A program made the position numbers and the translations under genes. From NCBI RefSeq assembly GCF_003202155.1, contig NZ_QFLI01000011.1, positions 62,001-126,000 of the forward strand: DNA of 64,000 nt, written 5' to 3'. Shown piece after piece: positions 1-9,538 of the stretch; the first letter of the stretch is position 1; every line of letters begins with the position of its first letter. This DNA is from Marinifilum breve (GTDB taxonomy: Bacteria; Bacteroidota; Bacteroidia; Bacteroidales; Marinifilaceae). The notes under the pieces are model-generated. The model was not told where the DNA came from. It saw only the letters and a program-made list of their open reading frames with translations, and did not search any database.

Positions 1-2
1 AC

Positions 3-2699
3 TGGAGAAAACATCATACATCTGCAGTAACAAGAGACATTTGGTTGTACAATACCAAAACTCAAAAACATAGTATGTTCTCTGAATTTAATGGGGAGGA
101 TTTGTACCCTGTTTTTAGTACTGATAACAATGAGATCTACTACTTATCAGAAAAGTCAGGTAGTTTTAATGTTTGGAAAGCTCCAGTTGACAATAAATCT
201 GAATTGACTCAAATATCTAATTTCGATAAGCATCCTGTTAGATTCCTAAGCATTTCAAACAATGACAAACTATGCTATTCCTACAATGGTGAAATATACA
301 CTCAGGAAAAAGGCAAAGATCCTGTCAAGCTTAAAGTTAGTTTAGCTACAGATAATAAAGAAAATGCCGTTAGTTTCGAAAGATTGAGCAGCGGAGCGAG
401 AGAAATGAGCGTATCTCCAAATGGTAAAGAAGTTGCTTTTATTGTTAGAGGTGAAGTATTTGTAACCTCTGTAGAATACGGGACTACCAAAAGAATTACC
501 AATACTCCTGAACAAGAAAGATCGGTTAGCTTTAGTCCTGATGGCAAAGCATTATTATACGCATCGGAACGAAATGGAAGTTGGAACTTATATCAAACCA
601 AATTGGTTCGCGAGGGAGAAACTCAATTCTCAAATGCAACTACATTAAAAGAAGAAGCAATTCTAGAATCTCCGGCAGAAACTTTCCAACCTAAATTCTC
701 TCCTGATGGAAAAGAGGTAGCTTTCCTTGAAGAAAGAGTAATCCTTAAAGTGATTAATCTTAAAACCAAGAAAGTTCGTGAGATTTTAGGCAAAAAATAC
801 AACTATTCATACTCTGATGGTGATCAACATTACGATTGGTCGAATGATGGAAAATGGTTCTTGGTTGACTTTTATCCTCATACCATCTTTATGCCTGATG
901 TAGCAATTGTAGATGCTCAAGGAAATGGTAAAATGATCAATATTACCGAAAGTGGTTATAGCGATTCAAATGCGAAATGGTCGCTGAAAGGCAATGCGAT
1001 GATTTGGTTCACCGACCGTAGAGGATATCGTTCTCATGGTAGCTGGGGTTCTCAATCGGATGTTTACATTCAATTCTTTAATCAGAAAGCATTAGATGAA
1101 TTCAAACTTTCGAAAGAAGAAAAGGAACTAGCTAAAGAAGAAGAAAAGGCAAAAAAAGCAAGTAAAAAAGAAGAAGAGTCTGATAAAAAAGACAAGAAGG
1201 ATAAGAAAGACAAAAAAGATAAGAAGGATAATGAAAAGACTCCTCTTGACATTGAATTCTCAGGAATGGAGGATCGTCAGATTTGTCTGACCATCAATCC
1301 ATCGAACCTATCGGATGCAATTTTAACTCCTGATGGAAAAAAATTATTCTACCTAAGTAAATTCGAAGATGGATATGACCTTTGGGTAAATGATTTGGAA
1401 AAGAAATCAACTCAAAAAGTTCTAGATCTTCAAGGTGGCGGTGGAGCTATGCAGTTCGATAAAGACGCAAAGAATTTATTCCTAATGTCAGGTAGAAGTA
1501 TTATCAAAGTAGATGTTGCTTCGAACAAACGCAAAAACATCAGTTACGTTGCCGAAATGTATCTTGATAAATCAAAGGAAAGAGAATACATGTTCAACCA
1601 TGTTTGGACAACCATGAAGAAAAAATTCTACGATCCGGAGATGCATCAGCTTGACTGGGAATTCTACAAGTCGGAATACGAAAAGTTTTTACCTCACATT
1701 AATAACAATTTCGATTTTGCAGAAATGCTAAGCGAATTGTTAGGTGAATTAAATGCTTCTCATACAGGTTCTGGATACCGTCACAGCTCAAAAAATGCAG
1801 ATAGAACAGCGAAACTAGGTGCATTCTATGATTGGAAATATGAAGGTAATGGATTAAGAATTGCTGAAATTCTGGAAAAAGGACCTTTAAACCAAGCTGA
1901 TTCTAAAATTAAGCCAGGTGTAATCATCGAAAAAATTGATGGTGCTGCAATTACAAAGGATAAGAGTCATTACCCAATGCTTAACCACAAAGCTGGTAAA
2001 AAGGTATTATTGAGCTTATACAGCCCATACACCAAAGAGCGCTGGGAAGAAGTAGTAAAGCCTATTTCAAGTGATAGGACATTGCTTTATGAACGTTGGG
2101 TAAAAAGTCGCCAAGAAGAAGTGAAACGTTTATCTGATGGTAAAATTGGATATGTTCATGTTCAAGGTATGAACTCTCCAAGTTATCGTAAAGTCTACTC
2201 CGAAATGTTGGGTAAATATGGTACTTGTGATGCAATTATCGTTGATACAAGATTCAATGGCGGAGGCTGGTTACACGATGATCTTGTAACATTATTAAGT
2301 GGTCAAATCTATTCAACTTTATCACCACGTGGACAAGACTTTGGTAAAGAACCAATGTTCAAATGGAAGAAACCATCTGCAGTATTAACCGGAGAAGGAA
2401 ATTATTCTGATGCATGTGCATTCCCATACGCATATCAAACTTTAAAAATTGGTAAATTAATTGGTATGCCTGTACCAGGTACAATGACAGCCGTTTGGTG
2501 GGAAACTTTACAAGACAGAAGCTTGTATTTTGGAATGCCAATGGTAGGTGTAAAAGATATGAAAGGAAAATATATCGAGAACCAACAAGTTGAACCTGAT
2601 ATTAAAGTTCGTAACGATTACGAAATGGTTATTCAAGGACGTGATCAACAACTTGAAAAAGCTGTGGAACATTTGCTTGAAGAAATTAAAAATAATTAG
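3..2699 (+). CDS. Tricorn-type S41 peptidase, 5' truncated by window edge
   Basis: Large self-compartmentalising or periplasmic serine peptidase that trims peptides. The reading frame is open to the left edge and the residues before the first possible TTG start (position 45) already look like the conserved family start (RKHHTSAVTRDIW), so the true start lies outside the window. Counting from position 45, the first half holds WD40-like beta-propeller repeats (SPNGKEVAF, SPDGKALLY, SPDGKEVAF) to about residue 350. A lysine/aspartate-rich low-complexity linker follows (about 355-400), then a second propeller segment, a tricorn core with the Ser-His pair in LNASHTG (His573), a PDZ-like segment, and the S41 domain with nucleophile Ser788 in NYSDACAFP. 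The ending GMPVPGTMTAVWWE is typical of the family. The K-rich linker is longer than I would expect but not disruptive. Confidence 0.93.
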   Translation, partial: WRKHHTSAVTRDIWLYNTKTQKHSMFSEFNGEDLYPVFSTDNNEIYYLSEKSGSFNVWKAPVDNKSELTQISNFDKHPVRFLSISNNDKLCYSYNGEIYTQEKGKDPVKLKVSLATDNKENAVSFERLSSGAREMSVSPNGKEVAFIVRGEVFVTSVEYGTTKRITNTPEQERSVSFSPDGKALLYASERNGSWNLYQTKLVREGETQFSNATTLKEEAILESPAETFQPKFSPDGKEVAFLEERVILKVINLKTKKVREILGKKYNYSYSDGDQHYDWSNDGKWFLVDFYPHTIFMPDVAIVDAQGNGKMINITESGYSDSNAKWSLKGNAMIWFTDRRGYRSHGSWGSQSDVYIQFFNQKALDEFKLSKEEKELAKEEEKAKKASKKEEESDKKDKKDKKDKKDKKDNEKTPLDIEFSGMEDRQICLTINPSNLSDAILTPDGKKLFYLSKFEDGYDLWVNDLEKKSTQKVLDLQGGGGAMQFDKDAKNLFLMSGRSIIKVDVASNKRKNISYVAEMYLDKSKEREYMFNHVWTTMKKKFYDPEMHQLDWEFYKSEYEKFLPHINNNFDFAEMLSELLGELNASHTGSGYRHSSKNADRTAKLGAFYDWKYEGNGLRIAEILEKGPLNQADSKIKPGVIIEKIDGAAITKDKSHYPMLNHKAGKKVLLSLYSPYTKERWEEVVKPISSDRTLLYERWVKSRQEEVKRLSDGKIGYVHVQGMNSPSYRKVYSEMLGKYGTCDAIIVDTRFNGGGWLHDDLVTLLSGQIYSTLSPRGQDFGKEPMFKWKKPSAVLTGEGNYSDACAFPYAYQTLKIGKLIGMPVPGTMTAVWWETLQDRSLYFGMPMVGVKDMKGKYIENQQVEPDIKVRNDYEMVIQGRDQQLEKAVEHLLEEIKNN

Positions 2700-3012
2700 T
2701 CTGTGTAGTCAAGATACCCCGCAAAGCACAACTCAAATTGGGCTTGTGCTTTCGGGAAATCTTAATTAGTAGCAAAAAATAAGAGGCAAGGCTCAATACT
2801 TCTCATTTCACCTCAAATGATTTGAGCTTTGTCCTCGCTTTAAATGGACAACAACAAATATACCCCCTTCCAAAGAAAACTCGCACTTTGGAAGAGTCTG
2901 TTCCTCCCTCCTCTTCTATAAATTGAACAGACAAAATAAAACCGAAAATTGCACAGCATAGGGGCACCGCAATTTTCGGTTTTTTATTAATTACTTCCAC
3001 TAAAAGTATAAT
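2700..3012. other. Intergenic region with several short hairpins
   Basis: About 310 bases without a convincing gene. It holds an inverted repeat at 2723-2731/2744-2752 (AAAGCACAA / TTGTGCTTT) flanked by CCCG/CGGG, a second pair CTTCCAAAG/CTTTGGAAG near 2868-2897, and the terminator at 2941-2985. The density of self-complementary segments between the peptidase stop and the terminator suggests a structured 3' untranslated region or a small RNA, which is inference only. Confidence 0.4.
2941..2985 (+). terminator. Rho-independent terminator
   Basis: A perfect 12-bp stem (ACCGAAAATTGC at 2941-2952, GCAATTTTCGGT at 2969-2980), a 16-base loop, then a T-rich tail. It lies 240 bases after the peptidase stop codon and just before the DUF2157 gene. 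Upstream A residues could also let it act on the minus strand. Confidence 0.75.
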
Positions 3013-3048
3013 ATGATTAGATTTGTTTTAAATCCAATCCTATTAATT

Positions 3049-4323
3049 ATGAGTATTCTAAAAGAAATACCCAAACTTATTGAAGCAAATGTCATTTCAC
3101 AAAGTACAGCAGATGATATCATTCAATATTACAATTCAAAGAAACAAGCATCTCCAAACAAACTCTTGGCAATTTTTGGCACTTTGGGTGCAATTCTAAT
3201 CGGGTTAGGCATCATTTTAATTGTCGCTCACAATTGGGATAATTTTGCAAGACCACTAAAAACAAGTTTGGCACTGCTACCACTTATCATTGGGCAAGTA
3301 GCCTGCGGATATACTATCCTAAAGAAAAAAAGCTCACAAGCCTGGAGAGAGGCAAGTGTAAGTTTTTTATTCTTTGCCCTTGGATCCTGCATTTCTCTCA
3401 TTAGTCAGATCTATAATATTCCGGGAGAACTTGGATCATTCCTTTTTATTTGGATGATTCTATTTCTTCCCATTCCTTTTGTAATGAACTCTTCAATAGG
3501 TTCCTTGTTATTTCTAATGGGGAGTTCATTTTACGCAATAAACATAGGATATTGGGAACATCCAGATACCATATCATATTGGTACATATTATTCATAAGT
3601 GCTACCTTATTATTCTATCTATATCAGATAAAACAAAAGCCGGAAAGCAACAGTATTTCTTTTCACAATTGGATGATTCCCCTTTCGCTTATCGTTTGCC
3701 TGGGAACGTTCGCTGATAGCCATGAAGAAATCATGTACCTGGCTTACATGAGTTTGTTTGGCATTTTCACTTTAGTGGGTAGTAGAGATTTCTTCACCAA
3801 GCGATCCGCCATTAACAATGGATTTAAAATAATGGGTTGGATTGGCAGTATTGTTATCCTTCTTATGTTGAGTTTCGATGATATGTGGGTAGGTATAAGA
3901 AGAGAAATTTACGATTATGCGAGCTTGAAAAATGCTCCGGAAGTTTATGCTACTTTCCTAACTTCAATAATTGCAATATTTCTTGTCTACCAAAACTGGG
4001 CAAAAAATAAACTTAAGGCAAATGAGACTTTATTTTTTGTATTAATTCTGATTTTCCTTCTAAGCTCTCAATCTTCTTTCGCATTTATTTTGGTTAACCT
4101 GCTAGTTTTTGCATTAGGCTTAATAACTATTGTATCGGGAACTACACAACGAAATTTAAAGTTAATGAACTCAGGTCTACTCATTATTACAGCTCTAATC
4201 ATCTGTCGTTTTTTCGATACTGATTTAAGTTTTGTAGTGAGAGGTATTCTTTTCCTTTCCATTGGATTTGGATTCTTTATTGCCAATTATCAATTATTAA
4301 AACTCAAAAAACATGATGCATAA
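3049..4323 (+). CDS. DUF2157 multi-pass membrane protein
   Basis: Integral membrane protein of unknown function. The N-terminal cytosolic segment (ILKEIPKLIEANVIS...ADDIIQYY) followed by about ten hydrophobic helices with LGIILIVAHNWDNF is characteristic of DUF2157. An in-frame ATG at 3013 would add 12 hydrophobic residues (MIRFVLNP...). I prefer the ATG at 3049 because homologues typically begin with the helical IPKLIEANVIS segment, but the sequence does not settle the start. The gene overlaps the next one by 11 bases. DUF2157 and GDYXXLXY proteins are commonly encoded side by side, which supports both calls and suggests they act together at the membrane. Confidence 0.85.
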   Translation: MSILKEIPKLIEANVISQSTADDIIQYYNSKKQASPNKLLAIFGTLGAILIGLGIILIVAHNWDNFARPLKTSLALLPLIIGQVACGYTILKKKSSQAWREASVSFLFFALGSCISLISQIYNIPGELGSFLFIWMILFLPIPFVMNSSIGSLLFLMGSSFYAINIGYWEHPDTISYWYILFISATLLFYLYQIKQKPESNSISFHNWMIPLSLIVCLGTFADSHEEIMYLAYMSLFGIFTLVGSRDFFTKRSAINNGFKIMGWIGSIVILLMLSFDDMWVGIRREIYDYASLKNAPEVYATFLTSIIAIFLVYQNWAKNKLKANETLFFVLILIFLLSSQSSFAFILVNLLVFALGLITIVSGTTQRNLKLMNSGLLIITALIICRFFDTDLSFVVRGILFLSIGFGFFIANYQLLKLKKHDA

Positions 4324-4903
4324 GAAAATCATATTCCCAATATTCATTGTAATTGCAATAATCCAGTTAAGCATACCTGTTAAAAGCATTTACAATCAAG
4401 AGCAAATCCTTTCTGAAGGAAAAGAATTTAAATTTCAAACGGCTCCTGTCGACCCAAATGATCCTTTCAGAGGAAAATATATTGCCCTGCGATTCAAAGA
4501 AAATGAAATTAGAGTGAACAGCTATGAGGATTGGGAAAAGGGGCAGGAAGTGTTTGTGGTTATTACAGAAAATAAAGAAGGATTTGCAAACCCCTTGCGC
4601 GCTTTGCTAAAAGAACCTACCAATGAGAAACATTATCTTACAGCCAAAATTCAAAATGTTAATACACATAAAGATCAATACAATCATATCATTAGTAAGG
4701 AAATTACAATTCAGTATCCTTTTAACAGGTTTTACATGGAGGAATCAAAAGCTAAAGCAGCTGAAGATCTTTATCGAAAATCAACATCAGACAGCAAAAC
4801 TTCAACTTATGCATTGGTGAATATAAAAAACGGGAAAGCAACTCTTAAAGATGTAATGATAAACGACATCTCAATAAAAGATGCAGTGAATGATTCAAAA
4901 TAA
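4313..4903 (+). CDS. GDYXXLXY-domain membrane-anchored protein
   Basis: Predicted single N-terminal membrane anchor (about residues 6-23) followed by an extracytoplasmic domain. The segment PNDPFRGKYIALRF (residues 48-61) is the signature region that gives the GDYXXLXY family its name, here with Arg53-Gly54-Lys55-Tyr56. Its start overlaps the end of the DUF2157 gene, which implies translational coupling. Start could be either of two adjacent ATG codons (4313 or 4316). Function is unknown for the family. No terminator-like stem with a T-run was found right after it; the next 470 bases hold the repeat array at 5071-5245. Confidence 0.85.
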   Translation: MMHKKIIFPIFIVIAIIQLSIPVKSIYNQEQILSEGKEFKFQTAPVDPNDPFRGKYIALRFKENEIRVNSYEDWEKGQEVFVVITENKEGFANPLRALLKEPTNEKHYLTAKIQNVNTHKDQYNHIISKEITIQYPFNRFYMEESKAKAAEDLYRKSTSDSKTSTYALVNIKNGKATLKDVMINDISIKDAVNDSK

Positions 4904-5377
4904 GAAGGATTCCTACTACGAATATCATCTAATTCTCTCTTCTATCTAAATTAAGAAGTGTATAAATAAGCTACCAGAAATCGCACAACTTGGCCAGATG
5001 CAATTTTCGCTTATTGTACAATGAAGCTATCTTTTATGGTATGAGGTATTCAAAACCAGTTAAAAGATAACCTTGCGGAAAATATTTTAATCTTTCCATA
5101 AAGAATCACATCTTGCAGCTTTTTTCTTAGTCTTGCATGATTTCTTTCTCTCTTTCGGTTATTTCATTAATCTTTCCTGGAAAGACTTATTAATTATCGG
5201 AAAGATTCTGTTTTTAATGGAAAGACTTCTAAATAAGCGGAAAGATGATGATTTTAATCTTAAATGAATACCATTCAGCAAATAGTACCCGCCAAATACT
5301 ACAATGCCATTACTATTTTATCCAAAAACTACTATAATTTCTAATAGGAAGATAACAAATCCAATCTGTTGATTACT
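4904..5377. other. Convergent intergenic region
   Basis: 474 bases between the GDYXXLXY gene and the 3' end of the response-regulator gene. It holds array A (5071-5245) and, to its left, a weak hairpin-forming stretch near 4976-5010 (GAAATCGC... GCAATTTTCGC). No gene, promoter or clear T-run terminator was seen. Confidence 0.7.
5071..5245. repeat. 20-bp-period motif array with central inversion (array A)
   Basis: Six copies of a YCTTKC motif begin exactly every 20 bases, at 5071 (CCTTGC), 5091 (TCTTTC), 5111 (TCTTGC), 5131 (TCTTGC), 5151 (TCTTTC) and 5171 (TCTTTCC). They meet the opposite orientation at TCTTTCCTGGAAAGA (5171-5185). Four GGAAAGA copies then begin at 5179, 5199, 5219 and 5239, again exactly 20 apart. 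The intervening 12-13 bases are AT-rich and not conserved. The array fills the convergent space between two genes whose 3' ends face each other. The 20-base period excludes a coding repeat. It is not a CRISPR array because the spacers are too short and the repeat is only 6-7 bases. No known family is recognised. Confidence 0.85.
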
Positions 5378-6217
5378 TTATTCCAAAATCCTACGCCAAA
5401 TTTGAGCGATACTCTTAAATACCTTTGGCCTGTTTTGATTTTGATTGGAAAAGGTATCCTTAAAACTTTTGCCAAAACGTTTAGAAGCAAACAGAACCGT
5501 TCCATCATTAAGTGTAAGCTGTAGCTCTTTGTGATTGTAACGAAGAATATATTCTTGATTGATAAGCAAACTATTGCTGATTGGATAGAAGTTATAATCC
5601 ATCATCAGCATTTCTTTATAGTATCCCAGGTTTCGAGTTGTGGTTAATCTATCACCATTGTTTAGGTACACATAGGCAACTACACCATCAGCTTCCAGGT
5701 ATTTTATCTCATTTACATTAACAAACTCAACAATACCATTGTGAAGGTGTAAGGCAATTTTATTGGTTTTATTTAAGTTATCGCCTCCAACACGATCCAA
5801 CAACAACTTTATTTGTCGGTTAAAATACTGTGTTTTCAACTTCTCTGTTGCCTTATTCACGGCATTAATTAAATCCGTATCATCAAGTGGTTTGTAAAGA
5901 AAATCTAAAGCAGAATATTTTATGGCTCGTAATGTGAACTCCTTTGCACTTTCGCCCGTTATGAAAATGATTTCAAAATCAATTTTACCTTCATCCGATA
6001 ACCTGCGAAGCAAATCAAACCCAGTTCCCTTTGGCAATTGAATATCGAGAAAAATGATATCAAAATGTTGGGATATGATTTTTTCATAAGCCTCATCAAT
6101 GCTATAGGCCTGATGAATATCCTTTAATAAAGGACACAATTTTTCTATTCTTTGACGGATATAGTCGGATGTATCCTTAACATCCTCAACTACCAATGCG
6201 CTATACATTTCTTGCAT
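5378..6217 (-). CDS. LytTR-family response regulator
   Basis: Cytoplasmic two-component response regulator. An N-terminal receiver domain carries the acidic pair Glu11-Asp12, the phosphoacceptor Asp58 (IIFLDIQLP) and the conserved Lys in LYKPLDD (about 105). A C-terminal LytTR DNA-binding domain (about 155-250) contains IKYLEADGVVAYVYL and the typical end HKELQLTLNDG. The gene lies 7 bases downstream of the sensor kinase gene, so the two form one operon. LytTR regulators usually bind direct repeats upstream of target genes; the paired AACAAGTG/CACTTGTT sites at 9210-9465 are candidate sites, as inference. Confidence 0.95.
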   Translation of the reverse strand: MQEMYSALVVEDVKDTSDYIRQRIEKLCPLLKDIHQAYSIDEAYEKIISQHFDIIFLDIQLPKGTGFDLLRRLSDEGKIDFEIIFITGESAKEFTLRAIKYSALDFLYKPLDDTDLINAVNKATEKLKTQYFNRQIKLLLDRVGGDNLNKTNKIALHLHNGIVEFVNVNEIKYLEADGVVAYVYLNNGDRLTTTRNLGYYKEMLMMDYNFYPISNSLLINQEYILRYNHKELQLTLNDGTVLFASKRFGKSFKDTFSNQNQNRPKVFKSIAQIWRRILE

Positions 6218-6224
6218 AATCCTC

Positions 6225-9134
6225 TCAATTTGTAAATTTCACTCGAACTTCTGTCCCCACTTCCGAATCAATATATTCAATGCTTATCTGGTAATCCAGA
6301 TCGTTTAAAATTTCTATTTTCTTGTTGATCAACTCCAAGCCCCTGGATTGATACAACTTAATTGAATCTTTCTTCATTTCAATAGATCGCTCTCTCCCAA
6401 TTCCATCATCCTTGATGATACATTCCACCACCTCATCGTCCTCTGTAAACTGAACCAATAAAAACCCCTTTTCCTCTTTGGGTTCCAAGCCATGTTTAAT
6501 TGCATTTTCTACCAATGGTTGTATAATCATTGGTGGTATGGTTCTGTTTAAAATAGAATCGGAACTGATTTCAATGGCAAAATCGAACTTTTCATTGCCA
6601 TGCTTTACCTTCTCCAGTTCAATATACATTTCCAATAGTTCAATCTCCTCCTTAATGCTTATTTCATTGCTAATAGAAGTTCCCAGCAACACTTTCGAAG
6701 ATTTTATGGATGCTTCCATATAAGCCCGAATCAATCTTGAAAACTTAATGAGGTACTCATTTGCTTTTTCCTGCTTGTGCAAACTAATTAGGTTTTGCAC
6801 CGACGATAATATATTGAAAATAAAGTGTGGATTCAGCTGAGCTTGCAGGGTAGCAATTTCCAGAAGCTTGATCTTTCTTTCTCGATCGATCATTTTTAGT
6901 TTGATGTGAAAACGAGAATGAACAAAAAATCCAAGAATTAGCACCAAAACCACAAAACCGAAGAAGGTATGCTGGTAGAACCTCGGTTCCTTATAAAAAG
7001 GATTACTAACCTTTACCCTTAGAGAATCTTCCTTATAACTTATAATATTAGGATTTCCTCCTGCACGAGCCATAACGTGGAAAGTATATTTGCCAGAAGA
7101 TAAATTTCTATAGTTCGCATATGTTTTGGTTGTCCAATTGCTCCAATGTTTATCAACACCATCCAATTTATATCGAAAAACAGGTTTTGTTGGTAATCCA
7201 AAACCAACGGTTTCAAAGTCGAAATCCAATTCATTTTGTCCTCTTTCCAGTGAAAGGATGGCTCTTTCCGTAGTATCTGAATATTCAATGCCTTTGTTGT
7301 TTAGTCTTGTAATTCTCACATTATAAAATTCAGGTTCAAAGTTCAACTTGTTCAATTCAAGAACCGAAGTCATGGTAGTTGATGGTATATAAAGTCGATC
7401 ACCATCTAAAAGAAAACCATTCTGACACACCTCTTCAGATAAAAAGCCATTTCTGAAGTTGAACAAACGCATTTTTATTTCTCCCGAATCGTAAAATGCT
7501 TGCAAATCCATTACATATATTTCTAAAGAAGTCCCCACAATTAAATACTTCTCGTTCGGAACTATTATGCCAGTAATATTCGAATTGATTATGCCTTTAT
7601 CTACTCTCTTGCATTCTCTTGTTTGATCATTAAACAACCACAATCCATTTTTTCCTCCAAGCCAAATGTTATTGCGATAATCTTTTTGGATAACGGTAAC
7701 AGCATCTGCTGGACATGAAATGGCTTTTGTAAATTCATTCTTCTTTCTATCCCATTTGCAAAGACTTGCCTTGGTTCCAATCCATATATTCCCATCAATA
7801 TCGAACTCTATTGCGGCGGGATGAGAAGCTACAAACTTTCCTGTGGAATCGATAATTGTACTTACTTTCTCATTCTCATCAATAAAGCCAAGCCCATTCA
7901 TCTGACCAAATACAATTCGCTTCGAGATTGAATCATATTTGCTAATTAATGAAATGCCTGTATCAAATTTTCTGGTTTGCTTGTAATTGTATTTAACCAA
8001 TCCGTAATGCGTAGGAAAATACAAGTTCCCTTTGGCATCCATCGACGATCCATAATAATAATCAGTCTCCTTTTTTCCGAACTGCCCTGGAGCTATTATC
8101 TCCATTTTCCTCTCATTCTTTATATCGTAATGATACAATGCCTCTTTGTAAACAGCTCCATAAAATTCATTGTTTTTCCCTTGAATCAAAGTCCAAACAT
8201 CATTCATAAAACTGCGTGAGAAGTTCTTTACAGGACCATTAAATATTTGATACAATCCATTATCCGAACCTGACCAAATATTGTTATCCTTATCAAAAAT
8301 TACCGGGTAAGGTGCTTTTATAAAATCAAGATTAATTTTTCGACCCGAATTACTTAGGCTATCAATTAAGTAATAAGAATAATCATGAAAATGAATAAAT
8401 CGTTTAACTGGTACCGATTTAACTTTAATACTATCAACCAAGTTGTTCGATTTAGAAATGGTAAAATACTCTTCTCTATTTTTGGGATTCAACCACTTTA
8501 AGCTTTCTCCGTATCTTTCAATATATACCAAATGCTTTCCCAATAATCCTACCGAAATATCATCGCAATTTGTGTTGTAATTAACATCCGTAATTTCACC
8601 ATTTTTAATTGTAACAATTCTATTCTGGTTGTGAATACCAACATACAAGTTTCCATCTTTACTATTGTAAGCAATGGAATTAAGTTTGCCTGGAAGTTCT
8701 TTATTGTATCGATAGGTTTTTATGGCCAAAGTATCCTTGTAATGCACCAATCCATCAGGAGATAGAATCCAGTATTCATCCTCAGCTGCTAACCTAACCG
8801 CTGCCTGATATTTGAAATTCGCCATAAATTTCATCTGATTCCCATCATAACGATATAATTCATCATAGGTTTGTACATACACCCTACTCTTACTATCGCT
8901 ATAAATTTCGTAGATTCTTTTTTTAGGAAGAAAGTGCTCGAAGCTTTCGCCATTGAATTTCACCAAACCAGACTTTGTACCTGCCCATATATATCCTGTT
9001 TTATCCTGATGCACTGCCATAACCTGTATTTGAGGCAGACCATCGTGTGTGGTGTAGTTGATATAAGGACGTTGCTGTCCCATTACCAATAGGCTAACAC
9101 AGGATAATATCAATACAAAACAGAAGTGTTTCAT
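6225..9134 (-). CDS. Propeller sensor histidine kinase, LytS/YehU type
   Basis: Membrane sensor kinase of 969 residues. It begins with a signal peptide (about 1-19) and a large periplasmic sensor of reg_prop beta-propeller repeats (DKTGYIWAGTKSGLVKFNG and relatives) to about residue 600. A Y_Y_Y domain (about 615-700, FRYKLDGVDKHWSNW), one membrane helix (about 712-733), a His_kinase domain with phosphoacceptor His770 in LNPHFIFN, and an ATPase domain with N-box PLVENAIKHGL follow. Unlike the classic Bacteroides hybrid two-component systems, there is no fused receiver or AraC domain; its partner is the LytTR regulator just downstream. The ligand is not evident, though the adjacent secreted proteins on the other strand are plausible targets. 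Confidence 0.93.
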   Translation of the reverse strand: MKHFCFVLILSCVSLLVMGQQRPYINYTTHDGLPQIQVMAVHQDKTGYIWAGTKSGLVKFNGESFEHFLPKKRIYEIYSDSKSRVYVQTYDELYRYDGNQMKFMANFKYQAAVRLAAEDEYWILSPDGLVHYKDTLAIKTYRYNKELPGKLNSIAYNSKDGNLYVGIHNQNRIVTIKNGEITDVNYNTNCDDISVGLLGKHLVYIERYGESLKWLNPKNREEYFTISKSNNLVDSIKVKSVPVKRFIHFHDYSYYLIDSLSNSGRKINLDFIKAPYPVIFDKDNNIWSGSDNGLYQIFNGPVKNFSRSFMNDVWTLIQGKNNEFYGAVYKEALYHYDIKNERKMEIIAPGQFGKKETDYYYGSSMDAKGNLYFPTHYGLVKYNYKQTRKFDTGISLISKYDSISKRIVFGQMNGLGFIDENEKVSTIIDSTGKFVASHPAAIEFDIDGNIWIGTKASLCKWDRKKNEFTKAISCPADAVTVIQKDYRNNIWLGGKNGLWLFNDQTRECKRVDKGIINSNITGIIVPNEKYLIVGTSLEIYVMDLQAFYDSGEIKMRLFNFRNGFLSEEVCQNGFLLDGDRLYIPSTTMTSVLELNKLNFEPEFYNVRITRLNNKGIEYSDTTERAILSLERGQNELDFDFETVGFGLPTKPVFRYKLDGVDKHWSNWTTKTYANYRNLSSGKYTFHVMARAGGNPNIISYKEDSLRVKVSNPFYKEPRFYQHTFFGFVVLVLILGFFVHSRFHIKLKMIDRERKIKLLEIATLQAQLNPHFIFNILSSVQNLISLHKQEKANEYLIKFSRLIRAYMEASIKSSKVLLGTSISNEISIKEEIELLEMYIELEKVKHGNEKFDFAIEISSDSILNRTIPPMIIQPLVENAIKHGLEPKEEKGFLLVQFTEDDEVVECIIKDDGIGRERSIEMKKDSIKLYQSRGLELINKKIEILNDLDYQISIEYIDSEVGTEVRVKFTN

Positions 9135-9538
9135 TTAAGTGTGAACAGATAAGTTTGGGAATTTCAAGCTCAAGATAAGAATTCTATCGCGAATTAAAGT
9201 TTGCTAGATAACAAGTGAGCAAATAAGACAACAAGTGGACTTAATCTATAAACAATGAGTAATTAATAATGAATAATTGGTAATAAATAGATTCATTGAG
9301 GTTTTATATTATTAAAGTAATGCCTGTTGAATTAAGATCTTACATTATAAAAAATACTTTCCTCAATTGAGTTTCATTGTTAACATTTTTGCATATCACT
9401 TCATAAATGGACAATTATTAATTACTCATTGAATTTCCCACTTATTATCGAATTCTCCCACTTGTTATTTTTCACTATTAGCTCTCCATCTATCAAGGTA
9501 TTTTAGATACAAAATGTAAAATCCCAAAAACTATTAAC
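9135..9538. other. Divergent intergenic region
   Basis: 404 bases between two divergent start codons, holding array B and presumably promoters in both directions. I could not place a convincing TTTG/TAnnTTTG promoter pair for either gene. Confidence 0.6.
9205..9470. repeat. Long imperfect inverted repeat with 20-bp-spaced motifs (array B)
   Basis: The divergent region between the kinase gene and the secreted-protein gene is built symmetrically. On the left, AACAAGTG occurs at 9210 and 9230, exactly 20 apart, followed by an 18-base segment at 9253-9270. On the right, its exact reverse complement lies at 9414-9431, followed by TCCCACTTRTT at 9436 and 9456, again 20 apart. The two halves together form an imperfect inverted repeat of about 60 bp per arm around 143 bp of AT-rich DNA. 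Such symmetry at a divergent promoter fits paired operator sites for a regulator such as the adjacent LytTR protein, but it also shares its 20-bp spacing with array A. Confidence 0.75.

Noticed and set aside
2803-3000. 65-residue minus-strand open reading frame
   Set aside because: It runs through the terminator at 2941-2985 and has no recognisable protein features.
5071-5245. CRISPR array
   Set aside because: Repeat core is only 6-7 bases, spacing is 20 bases, orientation flips in the middle and no cas genes are present. The same holds for the arrays at 14165, 19205 and 48417.
7040-7326. Small open reading frames inside the sensor kinase gene
   Set aside because: Shadow frames of a long, motif-rich coding region.
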